Assembly: GCA_020622085.1 (NCBI GenBank) | Contig: JAHRYM010000001.1 | Location: 805,117 to 869,116, forward strand | Direction of reading: 5' to 3' | Length of the DNA: 64,000 nucleotides | Origin: Paracoccaceae bacterium | Lineage (GTDB): Bacteria > Pseudomonadota > Alphaproteobacteria > Rhodobacterales > Rhodobacteraceae | Shown: in pieces, positions 1 through 8,564 of the stretch | Layout of the letters: every line of letters starts with the position of its first letter | How positions within the stretch are numbered: position 1 is the stretch's first letter | The notes under the pieces: model-generated | What the model saw: the letters and a program-made list of their open reading frames with translations, nothing else | Databases searched by the model: none | Told to the model about the DNA's origin: nothing | Translations under genes and position numbers: made by a program

Positions 1-2120
1 TGATGCTGCGCCCGGCCAGCGGGCGCCCGGCTGGTGAAATCGACCGGCGGCTGGGGCGGATCGAAGACGCCTGGGCTGCGGCGCGCCCGGCCTACGCCCG
101 GGGCGCCGCCGATGTGGACACGGCACTGGCCGATTATGCTGCGGCCGTCCGTGCAGGCGACGGACCGGCTGCGGCTTTTGCACGCCAGATGGTCTGGGCC
201 GGACTTTCCGGCGGCGCGGGCGAGCATGCCTTGGCGGCGATTGCTGCCGGTCATGTGGAGGCGGCCGGCGAATGGCTGCAGATCCGCGACTATTCCCGGG
301 CGTCGGGCGATACTTCGGCCACGCGCGCGTTGGCGGGGATGGCGGCCGGTGCGCTGGCGCCCGATGTGGCGCGCACCCTGGTCGAGGCGGATCTGCTGAC
401 GGTTGCCGCCGCCGAACTGCGGCTTTCGCTGCGCAAGGCGCAAAAGGATGCCGGAGCAGGCAATGCGACGCTTCTGACAAGCGATCTGGGACGGGCAACG
501 GGGATGGCGCGGATCTTGCACGATAACCTGGGCGAAAGGCTCGGGGCCGCGGTGCGCGATGGATTTCTGGCCGATCTGGCCCGGGCCAGCGCGGGCGATG
601 CGGGTGCGATCGGCTCTGCCGAGGCGGCCCTGCAATCCTATGCGCCGGTCGCTCTGGCACCTGCCGAGGTCACGCGGCGCGCACGGCTCTTGCGGCGGTT
701 CACCGATCTGGTCTGGCTGGATTACCGCAATGGCGTGCGCGACGGCGCCATCTCGAACCAGCTTGAATACCGCGAGGCGGCGATGTTTCGCAGTCGCGCC
801 GCCACCCTTCTGGCAGACCTCGCTCCCACGATGAAATCCCGCGAGGATGCGGCCCGGATGGGCGCGCTGCTTGCGCGGATGGAGGCGTTGATCGCGGCCC
901 GGGAAGACCCTGAAGCCCTGCGGCCACTGGGCGAAGAGGCGCTGGCGTTGATCGATCGAAACTTTGGCAATCAGGTGCGCGAGGGCGGATATGCCCTTGC
1001 CGTCGAATCCCTGCCTCTTGCACTTCAGGCCATGGCTGAGGCGGCAAGGGGCGGGGATTTCGAAGGTGCGGAGGCCGCGCGGCTGGAAGCCTACGCCTGG
1101 TTCGACCCCGATATCGAACAGCGCCTCGTGCCGCGTGCCCCGGCGTTGGCGCTGCGGCTGGAGGCGATGTTCTGGGAAGGAACGAGCGACCAGCCCGGCC
1201 TTGCCCGCCTGATTGCTGCGCACAGCGCACCCGACCGGATCGCCGCGCAGGCCAAGTCCCTGCTTGCGGTGATGAGCGAGGCGCAGACCCTGATCGAAGC
1301 ACCGGTTTCTGCGATTGGCGCACTGGTGCAATCGGCAGGCATCCTGTTTCGGGAAGGGCTCGAGGCCGTGCTGATCCTTGCCGCCCTGCTTGCCGCCCTG
1401 CGCGCCGAAGGCGGCGATCCCGCCCGCTATCGCGGCGCGGTGGGCCTTGGCGCCGGTGCGGCGCTGGGCGCAAGCATCGCTCTGTGGATGACGGCGCGCT
1501 GGCTGATTTCATTCTCCACGCTCACGCGTGAGGCGATCGAAGGCGGCACGGCACTGATTGCCGCCGTGGTGCTGGTCTGGCTGACGCTTGGCCTTGCGGC
1601 GCGCGGCGGCCATGTCGCGGCGCTTCGTCGCCGGCTGGCGGGGGGCATTTCCGCGCTTGGCCTTGGCATCCTGGCCTTCTTCGTCGTGTTCCGCGAAGGT
1701 TTCGAAACCATCCTTTTCTACGAGGCGCTTCTGGTCGACGCACCATCGCTGCCGGTGGTGGCGGGGCTGGCGCTGGGGACTGCGGCGGTGATGTTGCTTG
1801 CATGGCTGATCCTCGCCGCTGGTCGCCGGATGCCGCTTGGCGTTCTGTTCAAGGCGACGGGCGTGCTGCTTGGGGTTCTTGCGGTGATCCTGACGGGCGC
1901 GGGGATCCGGGGATTGCAGACGGCGGCGCTGATCGGCGCGACCCCGGTCTCCTGGTTCCCGCAAAGCTATGAGCTTCAGCTCTGGTTCGGGCTTTACCCG
2001 GTGGCCGAGGCGCTGGCGGCGCAGGCGCTGGTCCTTGGCGTCTTCCTGCTGGCATGGGCGACACGGCGCGGCCTGCGGTGTGCAGGTGCCGCAGCCGGCC
2101 GTGGCGCCGGGCAGATCTGA
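1..2120 (+). CDS. FTR1 family iron permease (5' end probably outside window)
   Basis: ORF open from window start; two REGxE motifs (FREGLEAVLILAALLAAL, FREGFETILFYEALL) in a multi-TM C-terminal half, preceded by a long soluble N-terminal region. Confidence 0.85.
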   Translation, partial: MLRPASGRPAGEIDRRLGRIEDAWAAARPAYARGAADVDTALADYAAAVRAGDGPAAAFARQMVWAGLSGGAGEHALAAIAAGHVEAAGEWLQIRDYSRASGDTSATRALAGMAAGALAPDVARTLVEADLLTVAAAELRLSLRKAQKDAGAGNATLLTSDLGRATGMARILHDNLGERLGAAVRDGFLADLARASAGDAGAIGSAEAALQSYAPVALAPAEVTRRARLLRRFTDLVWLDYRNGVRDGAISNQLEYREAAMFRSRAATLLADLAPTMKSREDAARMGALLARMEALIAAREDPEALRPLGEEALALIDRNFGNQVREGGYALAVESLPLALQAMAEAARGGDFEGAEAARLEAYAWFDPDIEQRLVPRAPALALRLEAMFWEGTSDQPGLARLIAAHSAPDRIAAQAKSLLAVMSEAQTLIEAPVSAIGALVQSAGILFREGLEAVLILAALLAALRAEGGDPARYRGAVGLGAGAALGASIALWMTARWLISFSTLTREAIEGGTALIAAVVLVWLTLGLAARGGHVAALRRRLAGGISALGLGILAFFVVFREGFETILFYEALLVDAPSLPVVAGLALGTAAVMLLAWLILAAGRRMPLGVLFKATGVLLGVLAVILTGAGIRGLQTAALIGATPVSWFPQSYELQLWFGLYPVAEALAAQALVLGVFLLAWATRRGLRCAGAAAGRGAGQI

Positions 2121-2187
2121 GGCGCCAGCCCGCATCGGCCCGCGCCCTTGCGGACCCGGCCGTGAACCGCTAAATCGGGCGGGCGTC

Positions 2188-2259
2188 GCCCCTATAGCAC
2201 AGCGGTAGTGCAGCGGTTTTGTAAACCGAAGGTCGGGAGTTCAAATCTCTCTGGGGGCA
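2188..2259 (+). tRNA. tRNA-Thr (anticodon TGT)
   Basis: Cloverleaf by eye: acceptor GCCCCTA/TGGGGGC, anticodon loop TTTGTAA (TGT), T-arm GGGAGTTCAAATCTCTC; no encoded CCA. Confidence 0.85.
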
Positions 2260-2476
2260 CGCGCCCTGCGCGCCAACTGTTTATCCGGGCCGCGGCAGCT
2301 GTCGGTCGTGCCGTGATGCGAGGCCTGGCCCTGACTTGGCCCTGGTTCGCGCAAGCCTGCAAGAGGCCTTGATTTTCCTGCCGGCCACATCGGCAATTCC
2401 TGCCTTGGCTTCAAGGGCTGCGCGGGATTAGACTTGCCCTGACGGTCAGGCGGGCCGGCCGGACGGGACAGGGTTC

Positions 2477-3088
2477 ATGCGGGCATTAGACCACATCGCC
2501 GTATCGGCATCGACGCTGGAAGACGGGATCAGGGCGGTTCAGGCGGCGCTGGGCGTTTCCCTGCAACCCGGCGGCAAGCACAGCTACATGGGGACGCACA
2601 ACGCGCTTCTGGGGTTGGGACCGGATCTCTATCTGGAGGTGATCGCGGTCGATCCGGCTGCACCGCGCCCCGCCTATCCGCGCTGGTTCGACCTTGACCA
2701 TTTCTCGGGGCCGCCCCGGCTGACCAACTGGATCCTGCGGGTTCCCGACCTGGACGCGGCACTGGCGCAATCTCCCGAGGGAACCGGACGACCCGTGTCG
2801 CTGGCGCGGGGGGATTTCCGCTGGCGGATGGGGGTGCCGGCCGATGGCAGGCTGCCCTTCGACAATCTTTACCCGGCGCTGATCCAGTGGCAGGAGGCGA
2901 TGCACCCGTCGGACCGCCTGCCCGACAGCGGCTGCCGGCTTGTCGGGCTTGAACTCTTTCACCCTCAGGCGGTCGCGCTCAGGCGGACGGTGGATCTGGA
3001 CGATCCCCGGATCACGATCTCCGAGGGTCCGGCCCCGCGCCTGCGCGCCCTGTTCGAGACGCCGGACGGGCAAAAGATCCTCGAATGA
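2477..3088 (+). CDS. VOC/glyoxalase-like domain protein
   Basis: N-terminal LDHIAVSASTLEDGIRAVQAALGV resembles Glyoxalase_3-type VOC proteins; ATGA overlap with next gene. Confidence 0.65.
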   Translation: MRALDHIAVSASTLEDGIRAVQAALGVSLQPGGKHSYMGTHNALLGLGPDLYLEVIAVDPAAPRPAYPRWFDLDHFSGPPRLTNWILRVPDLDAALAQSPEGTGRPVSLARGDFRWRMGVPADGRLPFDNLYPALIQWQEAMHPSDRLPDSGCRLVGLELFHPQAVALRRTVDLDDPRITISEGPAPRLRALFETPDGQKILE

Positions 3089-3573
3089 TCATCCGGCCTG
3101 CCATCGACAGCGATGCCCCCGCGATCATCGCGCTCTGGAACCCGCAGATCCGCGACACCACCATCACGGTGTCGTCCGAGGAGAGGACCGCAGATGACGT
3201 TCGGCAGATGATCGCCAGCCGGCGTGCGGCCGGGACGGAGTTCTTTGTCGCAGAGGAGCAGGCGGGGCTTCTGGGTCTGGTGACCTACCGTCAGTTCCGG
3301 CCTGGCAACGGCTATGCCCATTCGATGGAACATACGATCATCATTGCGCCCGGAGCCTGGGGGCGGGGGGTCGGTCGGGCATTGATGACCACGCTGGAAG
3401 ACCACGCCCGTTCCATGGGAGGCCACACGATGGTGGCCGTGGTGACGGCAGAAAACGATCGCGCTCTGGCCTTTCACCGGGCACTGGGCTATGTGGATGT
3501 GGGCTTCCTGCCCGAACAGGGGCGCAAGTTCGACCGCTGGCTTGATCTGGTGTTCCTGCAGAAAATCCTCTGA
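3085..3573 (+). CDS. GNAT family N-acetyltransferase
   Basis: IRPAIDSDAPAIIALWN... GAWGRGVGRALMTTLEDHARSMG (acetyl-CoA motif A), ALAFHRALGYVDVG. Confidence 0.85.
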   Translation: MIIRPAIDSDAPAIIALWNPQIRDTTITVSSEERTADDVRQMIASRRAAGTEFFVAEEQAGLLGLVTYRQFRPGNGYAHSMEHTIIIAPGAWGRGVGRALMTTLEDHARSMGGHTMVAVVTAENDRALAFHRALGYVDVGFLPEQGRKFDRWLDLVFLQKIL

Positions 3574-3605
3574 CAATCCTGGCGGCGGCGGGCTAGGCTG
3601 GCCAC

Positions 3606-4385
3606 ATGATGACGACGGACATTTCCACTCCACCGCGCTCGATCTGGCTGCGCATCGGGGATGCCCTTGCGGCACTGGCGCGTGGCCAGGGGCTGTCGGT
3701 AGTCTTTGACCGCCTGCAATCCGCGCCGGAACGCTCGGTCGGCTTCACCATCGCCGTCATTGCGCTGGGCGCCAAGATGGCCAAGGCCGACGGCCTTGTG
3801 ACGCGCGACGAGGTCGCCGCCTTCCGCGAGGTCTTCGCCATTGCGCCGGCCGAGGAACAGAATGCATCACGGGTCTTCAACCTCGCGCGGCAGGATGTGG
3901 CGGGTTATGATGCCTATGCCCGCAAGATCGGCGCGCTGTTCGGGGCCGGGGATCCCGTGCTGGTCGATGTTCTGGAAGGCCTTTTCCACATCGCCACCGC
4001 CGATGGCGAATACCATCCGCACGAAGACGCCTTCCTGCGTGACGTGACACGGATCTTTGGCCTGTCGGATGGCTGCTTTCGCGGAATGCTGTCGCGTTTC
4101 GTGCCCGAGGCGCCGCCCGATCCTTACGACATCCTGGGTGTCGGCCCCGACGCGGCCGATGACGAGGTCCGGGCGGCCTGGGGGCGGGCCGTGCGCGAAA
4201 GCCACCCCGACCGGATGATCTCGCGCGGCCTGCCGCCCGAAGCGCTGCGGCTGGCCGAACGACGGCTTGTCGACATCAACAAGGCCTGGGAAGAGATCCG
4301 TGCCGAGCGCCGGAAGGCCGGGAAGAAAGCGGCCGGGAAGGAAACTGCCGGGCAGGGGGCAGCTGATGCGGATCGCAACCTATAA
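3606..4385 (+). CDS. TerB-like / DnaJ-domain (DjlA-type) protein
   Basis: TerB-like helical region (KMAKADGLVTRDEVAAFREVF, TADGEYHPHEDAFLRDVTRIFG) followed by J-domain DPYDILGVGPDAADDEVRAAWGRAVRESHPDRM. Confidence 0.8.
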   Translation: MMTTDISTPPRSIWLRIGDALAALARGQGLSVVFDRLQSAPERSVGFTIAVIALGAKMAKADGLVTRDEVAAFREVFAIAPAEEQNASRVFNLARQDVAGYDAYARKIGALFGAGDPVLVDVLEGLFHIATADGEYHPHEDAFLRDVTRIFGLSDGCFRGMLSRFVPEAPPDPYDILGVGPDAADDEVRAAWGRAVRESHPDRMISRGLPPEALRLAERRLVDINKAWEEIRAERRKAGKKAAGKETAGQGAADADRNL

Positions 4386-5391
4386 CGTCGAATGGTTCAT
4401 CGGCCTGTTCGATCGCCGGGGACGGATTCTGGATGATGATGCGCCCTCGTCGCGCTATGGGCTGTCGCGCCGCGAACAGTTGCAGGCGCTGGGGCGCGTG
4501 TTCCGGGCGCTGGACGCGGACGGCGTGATGATCATCGAGGCCCCCGACCACGACCCGTTGCGCCACCCGACGCCGGTGATGCTGGAAGCCTTCGCCAACC
4601 GCTTCCAGTTGCGGGCGCGTCGCTGCCTGATCGGCTATGCCAATGAAACCCAGCAGGAAATCGCCTTTCTATACGATCCCGAAAGGCTGGCGGTCTTCCA
4701 TGACCCGCAGGGCGGCGTTGCCGGGGACGGGCTCGCGCCGCGCTTTGATACCCGGATGCAGGTCGATCTGAATGTCGACGGCAAGGTGGACACGATCCGC
4801 TTCAACAAGCCGCCGCTGGAGATCGCCGCGCGCAGTGCTGATGGGCGGGAGTTCCGCATGATCGGCGTCCACATGAAATCCAAGGCCAATCACGGCAACG
4901 GCAATGGCGCCGATGCAAGCCGCATCGCCGTGGCCAACCGGCGTGAACAACTGGCGCAATGCCTGTGGCTGCGCGCGCGGGTTCTGGAACACCTGCGCGC
5001 GGGCGAAGGCCTGCTGGTGCTGGGCGATCTCAATGACGGTCCGGGGCTGGACGAATATGAAAAGCTGTTCGGCCGGTCGGGCGTCGAGATCGTGATGGGG
5101 TGGGATGAACCCAGGAACGAACGCCTGTTCGATCCGCATGCCCGCGCGGCGCTGGGTGCCAGGCTGGCGGCGGCACCGGCCACGGCGCGCTTCTATCTGC
5201 CTGAAAGCGAACAGTATTTTTCTGCGATGCTCGACTACATCATGGTGTCGCCCGACTTGCGCGCCTCAAGGCCGCGATGGCGGATATGGCATCCCTTCGA
5301 TGACCCCGCCTGCTACCGGGATGCGCAACTGCGCGAGGCGCTTCTGGTTGCTTCGGACCATTTTCCGGTCTCGATCGACCTGACGCTCTGA
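4366..5391 (+). CDS. endonuclease/exonuclease/phosphatase family protein
   Basis: Start MRIATYNVEWFIGLF; GDLNDGPGLDEYE and SDHFPVSIDL motifs. Overlaps upstream CDS by 20 bp. Confidence 0.8.
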   Translation: MRIATYNVEWFIGLFDRRGRILDDDAPSSRYGLSRREQLQALGRVFRALDADGVMIIEAPDHDPLRHPTPVMLEAFANRFQLRARRCLIGYANETQQEIAFLYDPERLAVFHDPQGGVAGDGLAPRFDTRMQVDLNVDGKVDTIRFNKPPLEIAARSADGREFRMIGVHMKSKANHGNGNGADASRIAVANRREQLAQCLWLRARVLEHLRAGEGLLVLGDLNDGPGLDEYEKLFGRSGVEIVMGWDEPRNERLFDPHARAALGARLAAAPATARFYLPESEQYFSAMLDYIMVSPDLRASRPRWRIWHPFDDPACYRDAQLREALLVASDHFPVSIDLTL

Positions 5392-5532
5392 GGTGCTGAC
5401 GCAGTGCAAGCCCGGCGCCGGCGGGCAGTGCCAGTGCCTGTCCCCCATGGACTGTCGCGGTGTGATCACTTATGCTCGACCCGGCCCGGGGTGTGTGACT
5501 TGGGCGGAAGGTGTGCTGTAAGGGGTTTGCAA

Positions 5533-6522
5533 TTGGCCGATGTATCGGTGGTCATCCCGGCCTATAATGCCGCCCGTCTGATCGTGGACACGATCCGGTC
5601 GGTGCAAGCGCAATCAATGGCGGATATCGAAATCATCGTCGTCAACGATGGCTCGACCGATGCCACCCTGGAAGTGGTTCGCGGCTTTGCCGACCGCGAT
5701 CCGCGCATCCGGATCGTTTCCCAGGAAAACGGCGGTCTGGCGGCGGCGCGAAATGCCGGCCTGCGCGAGGCCCGCGGCAGTTGCGTGGCCTTCCTGGATT
5801 CCGACGACATCTGGCATCCGGACTTCCTGAGCGAGATGTGTCAGGCGCTTGCCGGGGCGCCCGACGCACCCTTTGCCTATGCCTATTCCTTCCGCTTCGA
5901 TGTCGATAACTCCCTGATCCCCGGCATGCCCTGGCCCTATGTTCCGCGCCATGACTTCCGTGGGCTGCTTGCACTGAATTCGATCGGCAACGGCAGTGCC
6001 GCGATGTTCCGGCGCGACCTTCTGCTGCGCATCGGCGGCTATGACGCGTCGCTTCGCGCGCGCGGCGCGCAGGGGGCCGAGGACTGGAAGATGTGCCTGC
6101 AACTGGCTGCGATTCGCACGCCCGTTCTGGTGCCGAAGCGGCTGGTCGGCTATCGCCTTGTCGAATGCGGCATGTCCCAGGGCAACCCCGAAACACAGTT
6201 GCGCGCTGTCCGCACCGTGATGGCCGACATCCGCAAGCAGTTCCCGCAGACGCCAGGGCGGTATTTCGCGCATGGAAGGACCGTGCTGAACGGCTGGCTC
6301 CTGCCCAGTTTCAAACGCCATCGGCACTATGTCACCGTGCTTCGCCTGCTGTTTGAAGCCTATGCACTCAATCCGCTTTGTTTCACCTGTCGGGAACTCC
6401 GCACGCTCCACGCCATGAAGATCCGTGCGATCTGGCGGGCAGGCGAGCCCCGGGTCGCACTTGCCGACTGGGTGGTTGATGGGAAAAAGCCCTTCACCTT
6501 TCTGGCGCCGGGCGGATGCTGA
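5533..6522 (+). CDS. glycosyltransferase family 2
   Basis: SVVIPAYNAARLIVDTIRSVQAQ, IIVVNDGSTDAT, NGGLAAARNAGLREARGSCVAFLDSDD. Start codon uncertain (TTG at 5533 proposed; ORF opens at 5404). Confidence 0.85.
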   Translation: MADVSVVIPAYNAARLIVDTIRSVQAQSMADIEIIVVNDGSTDATLEVVRGFADRDPRIRIVSQENGGLAAARNAGLREARGSCVAFLDSDDIWHPDFLSEMCQALAGAPDAPFAYAYSFRFDVDNSLIPGMPWPYVPRHDFRGLLALNSIGNGSAAMFRRDLLLRIGGYDASLRARGAQGAEDWKMCLQLAAIRTPVLVPKRLVGYRLVECGMSQGNPETQLRAVRTVMADIRKQFPQTPGRYFAHGRTVLNGWLLPSFKRHRHYVTVLRLLFEAYALNPLCFTCRELRTLHAMKIRAIWRAGEPRVALADWVVDGKKPFTFLAPGGC

Positions 6523-6534
6523 CCGCGCGGGGCG

Positions 6535-7785
6535 TCAAAGGGGCCGGTCGTTGACCTTCCAGTGGCGCGGCGGCGACAGCACGCCGCTGAGGTTCGGCCC
6601 GCCCGTGACCAGCAGCGGATAGGCGCCTTCATGGAAATCATAGGCGTGGTTCCAGCCCGGCTCCCAGACGCCGACGCTTGCCCGGTATTGCCCCGGCGCA
6701 AGGTCCAGGCGGTCAAGTTCCAGTTCCACCCGCAGGAGCGCGTCGATTGACGGCAGGATGATTCCGTCATTCGCGGTATTCACGTCAAGACATTGCGTTC
6801 CGTCGGCATTGGCAAGGGCGAAACTGAAATGCGCCGTGTCGAGGGCCGATGCGGCCGTCAGGATGGCCCGCACGGACAGCGGCTGGCCAGCCTCGATCCG
6901 GTCGGTCGGGTGGCCGTTTGCATCCAGGAGCGTCACGCCGGACAGAACCACCTCTTGCGAGCCATGCCGGTTTTCGCCGGCCCGCAGGACATGGCCCCCT
7001 GCCGTCGTCATGTCGGGCATGTCCGTGGGGGTGCGCCTTGCGGTTTCCCGCGACATCGCGGTTTCATAAGCCTCGACCACCTCTTCGGCCGGACCGATTT
7101 CGCGCACCTTCCCCTTGTCCAGCCAGATGACCCGGTCGCAGAAATTGCGGACCTGCGTCAGGTCGTGGCTGATCAGAACGATGGCGCAGCCGCTGTGCTT
7201 GAACTCGCCGATCCGCTCCAGGCATTTTTGCTGGAAGGCCATGTCGCCCACCGCCAGCACTTCGTCGATGAGCAGGATTTCGGGGTCGACATGCACCGCG
7301 ATGGCGAAGCCCAGCCGGAGCTTCATCCCGCTGCTGTAAGTCCGCACCGGCTGGTCGATATGGGCTTCGAGTTCGGCGAAGGCGATGATCCGGTCGATCC
7401 GCTCGCGCATCTCGCTTTTCAGCAGGCCGCCCAGCACCCCGTTGATCATGATGTTCTCGCGCCCGCTGAGGTCGGGGTGCATCCCGGTGTTGAGTTCCAG
7501 CAGGCCGTGCACGGGTGCCGCCGCCGTCACCCGGCCCTCGTCGGCTTGCATCACGCCGCCCAGAACCCGCAGGAGCGTGGACTTGCCCGAACCGTTGTGG
7601 CCGATGACGCCGATCATCTCGCCCTTGGCCACCGTGAAATCCACGTTGCGCAGCGCCCAGAAGCGGTCGCGCGGACGGCGCTTCAGGAAACCGCCCTCGA
7701 CCCAGTGACGGAAGGTCCGCGGCCCGTCGACCGCCGCCTTGCGGAAGGATTTACCCACCGCTTCGACCCGAAGCATGACCTCCAT
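6535..7785 (-). CDS. wzt: polysaccharide ABC transporter ATP-binding protein (Wzt-like, with C-terminal extension)
   Basis: Walker A GHNGSGKST, signature YSSGMKLRLGFAIAV, Walker B ILLIDEVLAVGD; C-terminal beta-rich Wzt_C-like domain. Confidence 0.88.
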   Translation of the reverse strand: MEVMLRVEAVGKSFRKAAVDGPRTFRHWVEGGFLKRRPRDRFWALRNVDFTVAKGEMIGVIGHNGSGKSTLLRVLGGVMQADEGRVTAAAPVHGLLELNTGMHPDLSGRENIMINGVLGGLLKSEMRERIDRIIAFAELEAHIDQPVRTYSSGMKLRLGFAIAVHVDPEILLIDEVLAVGDMAFQQKCLERIGEFKHSGCAIVLISHDLTQVRNFCDRVIWLDKGKVREIGPAEEVVEAYETAMSRETARRTPTDMPDMTTAGGHVLRAGENRHGSQEVVLSGVTLLDANGHPTDRIEAGQPLSVRAILTAASALDTAHFSFALANADGTQCLDVNTANDGIILPSIDALLRVELELDRLDLAPGQYRASVGVWEPGWNHAYDFHEGAYPLLVTGGPNLSGVLSPPRHWKVNDRPL

Positions 7786-8564
7786 CAGATTTCCTCCAGG
7801 AAGCGCAGGCTCGCGTGGCGAAAGAACCGGAAGGACAGCCAGAGCGCCACGAGGCTGCCCAGAAAGACCAGCGCCAGCGCCTGCATGTCGGGCCATTCGC
7901 CATAGATCAGGATCCGCCGGTGGGCCTGGATCAGTTGCAGCATCGGATTGAAGCCGAGGATGAACCGCGCCCGCTCGGGCATCGAGGCCACGTCATAGAA
8001 GATCGGCGTGGTGAAATAGCCTAGCTGCAGGATGATCGGCACGATGTATTGCATGTCGCGGAACACCACGTTCAGCGAGGCCACCAGATAGGCCGCCGAA
8101 AGCACGAAGACGAACTGGCAAAGGATCAGCAGCGGCAGCAGCACGACCGAAAGCCCCATCTGTGCCCCCTCGGACCAAAGGATCACCAGAAGGAGCGGCA
8201 GGGTCAGCAAGAGCGTGACAAGATTCGACGCGGTCGCGGCGAGCGGCAGCGCGACGGTGGGAAAGCGTGGCTGGTTCACAAGGCCGGGGTTGCCGATGAT
8301 GCAGGTGACAGCCTCCATCGTGGTCGACTGCAGCCAGCTCCAGAACACCAGCCCGATGAACAGGTGCGAGGCATAGTTCGGGATGTTCAGCGGCAGGACG
8401 ATGCGGAACAGCAGGTAGAAGGTCAGCAGGAACAGGACCGGGCTGGCAATGGCCCAGACCACGCCCATGCCGGTGCTGGTATAGCGCGATTTCTGGTCAC
8501 GCCAGACCAGCACGGCAATGACGTCTGCAATATGCCGAAGCGATCTTTTCCGGGTCGGTGTCAT
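7785..8564 (-). CDS. wzm: polysaccharide ABC transporter permease (Wzm-like)
   Basis: MTPTRKRSLRHIADVIAVLVWRDQKSRYTSTGMGVVWAIASPVL... ABC-2 type permease; adjacent to wzt-like gene. Confidence 0.85.
   Translation of the reverse strand: MTPTRKRSLRHIADVIAVLVWRDQKSRYTSTGMGVVWAIASPVLFLLTFYLLFRIVLPLNIPNYASHLFIGLVFWSWLQSTTMEAVTCIIGNPGLVNQPRFPTVALPLAATASNLVTLLLTLPLLLVILWSEGAQMGLSVVLLPLLILCQFVFVLSAAYLVASLNVVFRDMQYIVPIILQLGYFTTPIFYDVASMPERARFILGFNPMLQLIQAHRRILIYGEWPDMQALALVFLGSLVALWLSFRFFRHASLRFLEEI

Noticed and set aside
4366-4385. 20-bp overlap of DjlA-like and endonuclease-like genes as recoding signal
   Set aside because: Ordinary overlapping start within an operon; no slippery sequence or pseudoknot evident.
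6793-7905. 370-aa plus-strand ORF antisense to wzt
   Set aside because: Shadow ORF; no protein-like features and wzt on the other strand has clear ABC motifs.
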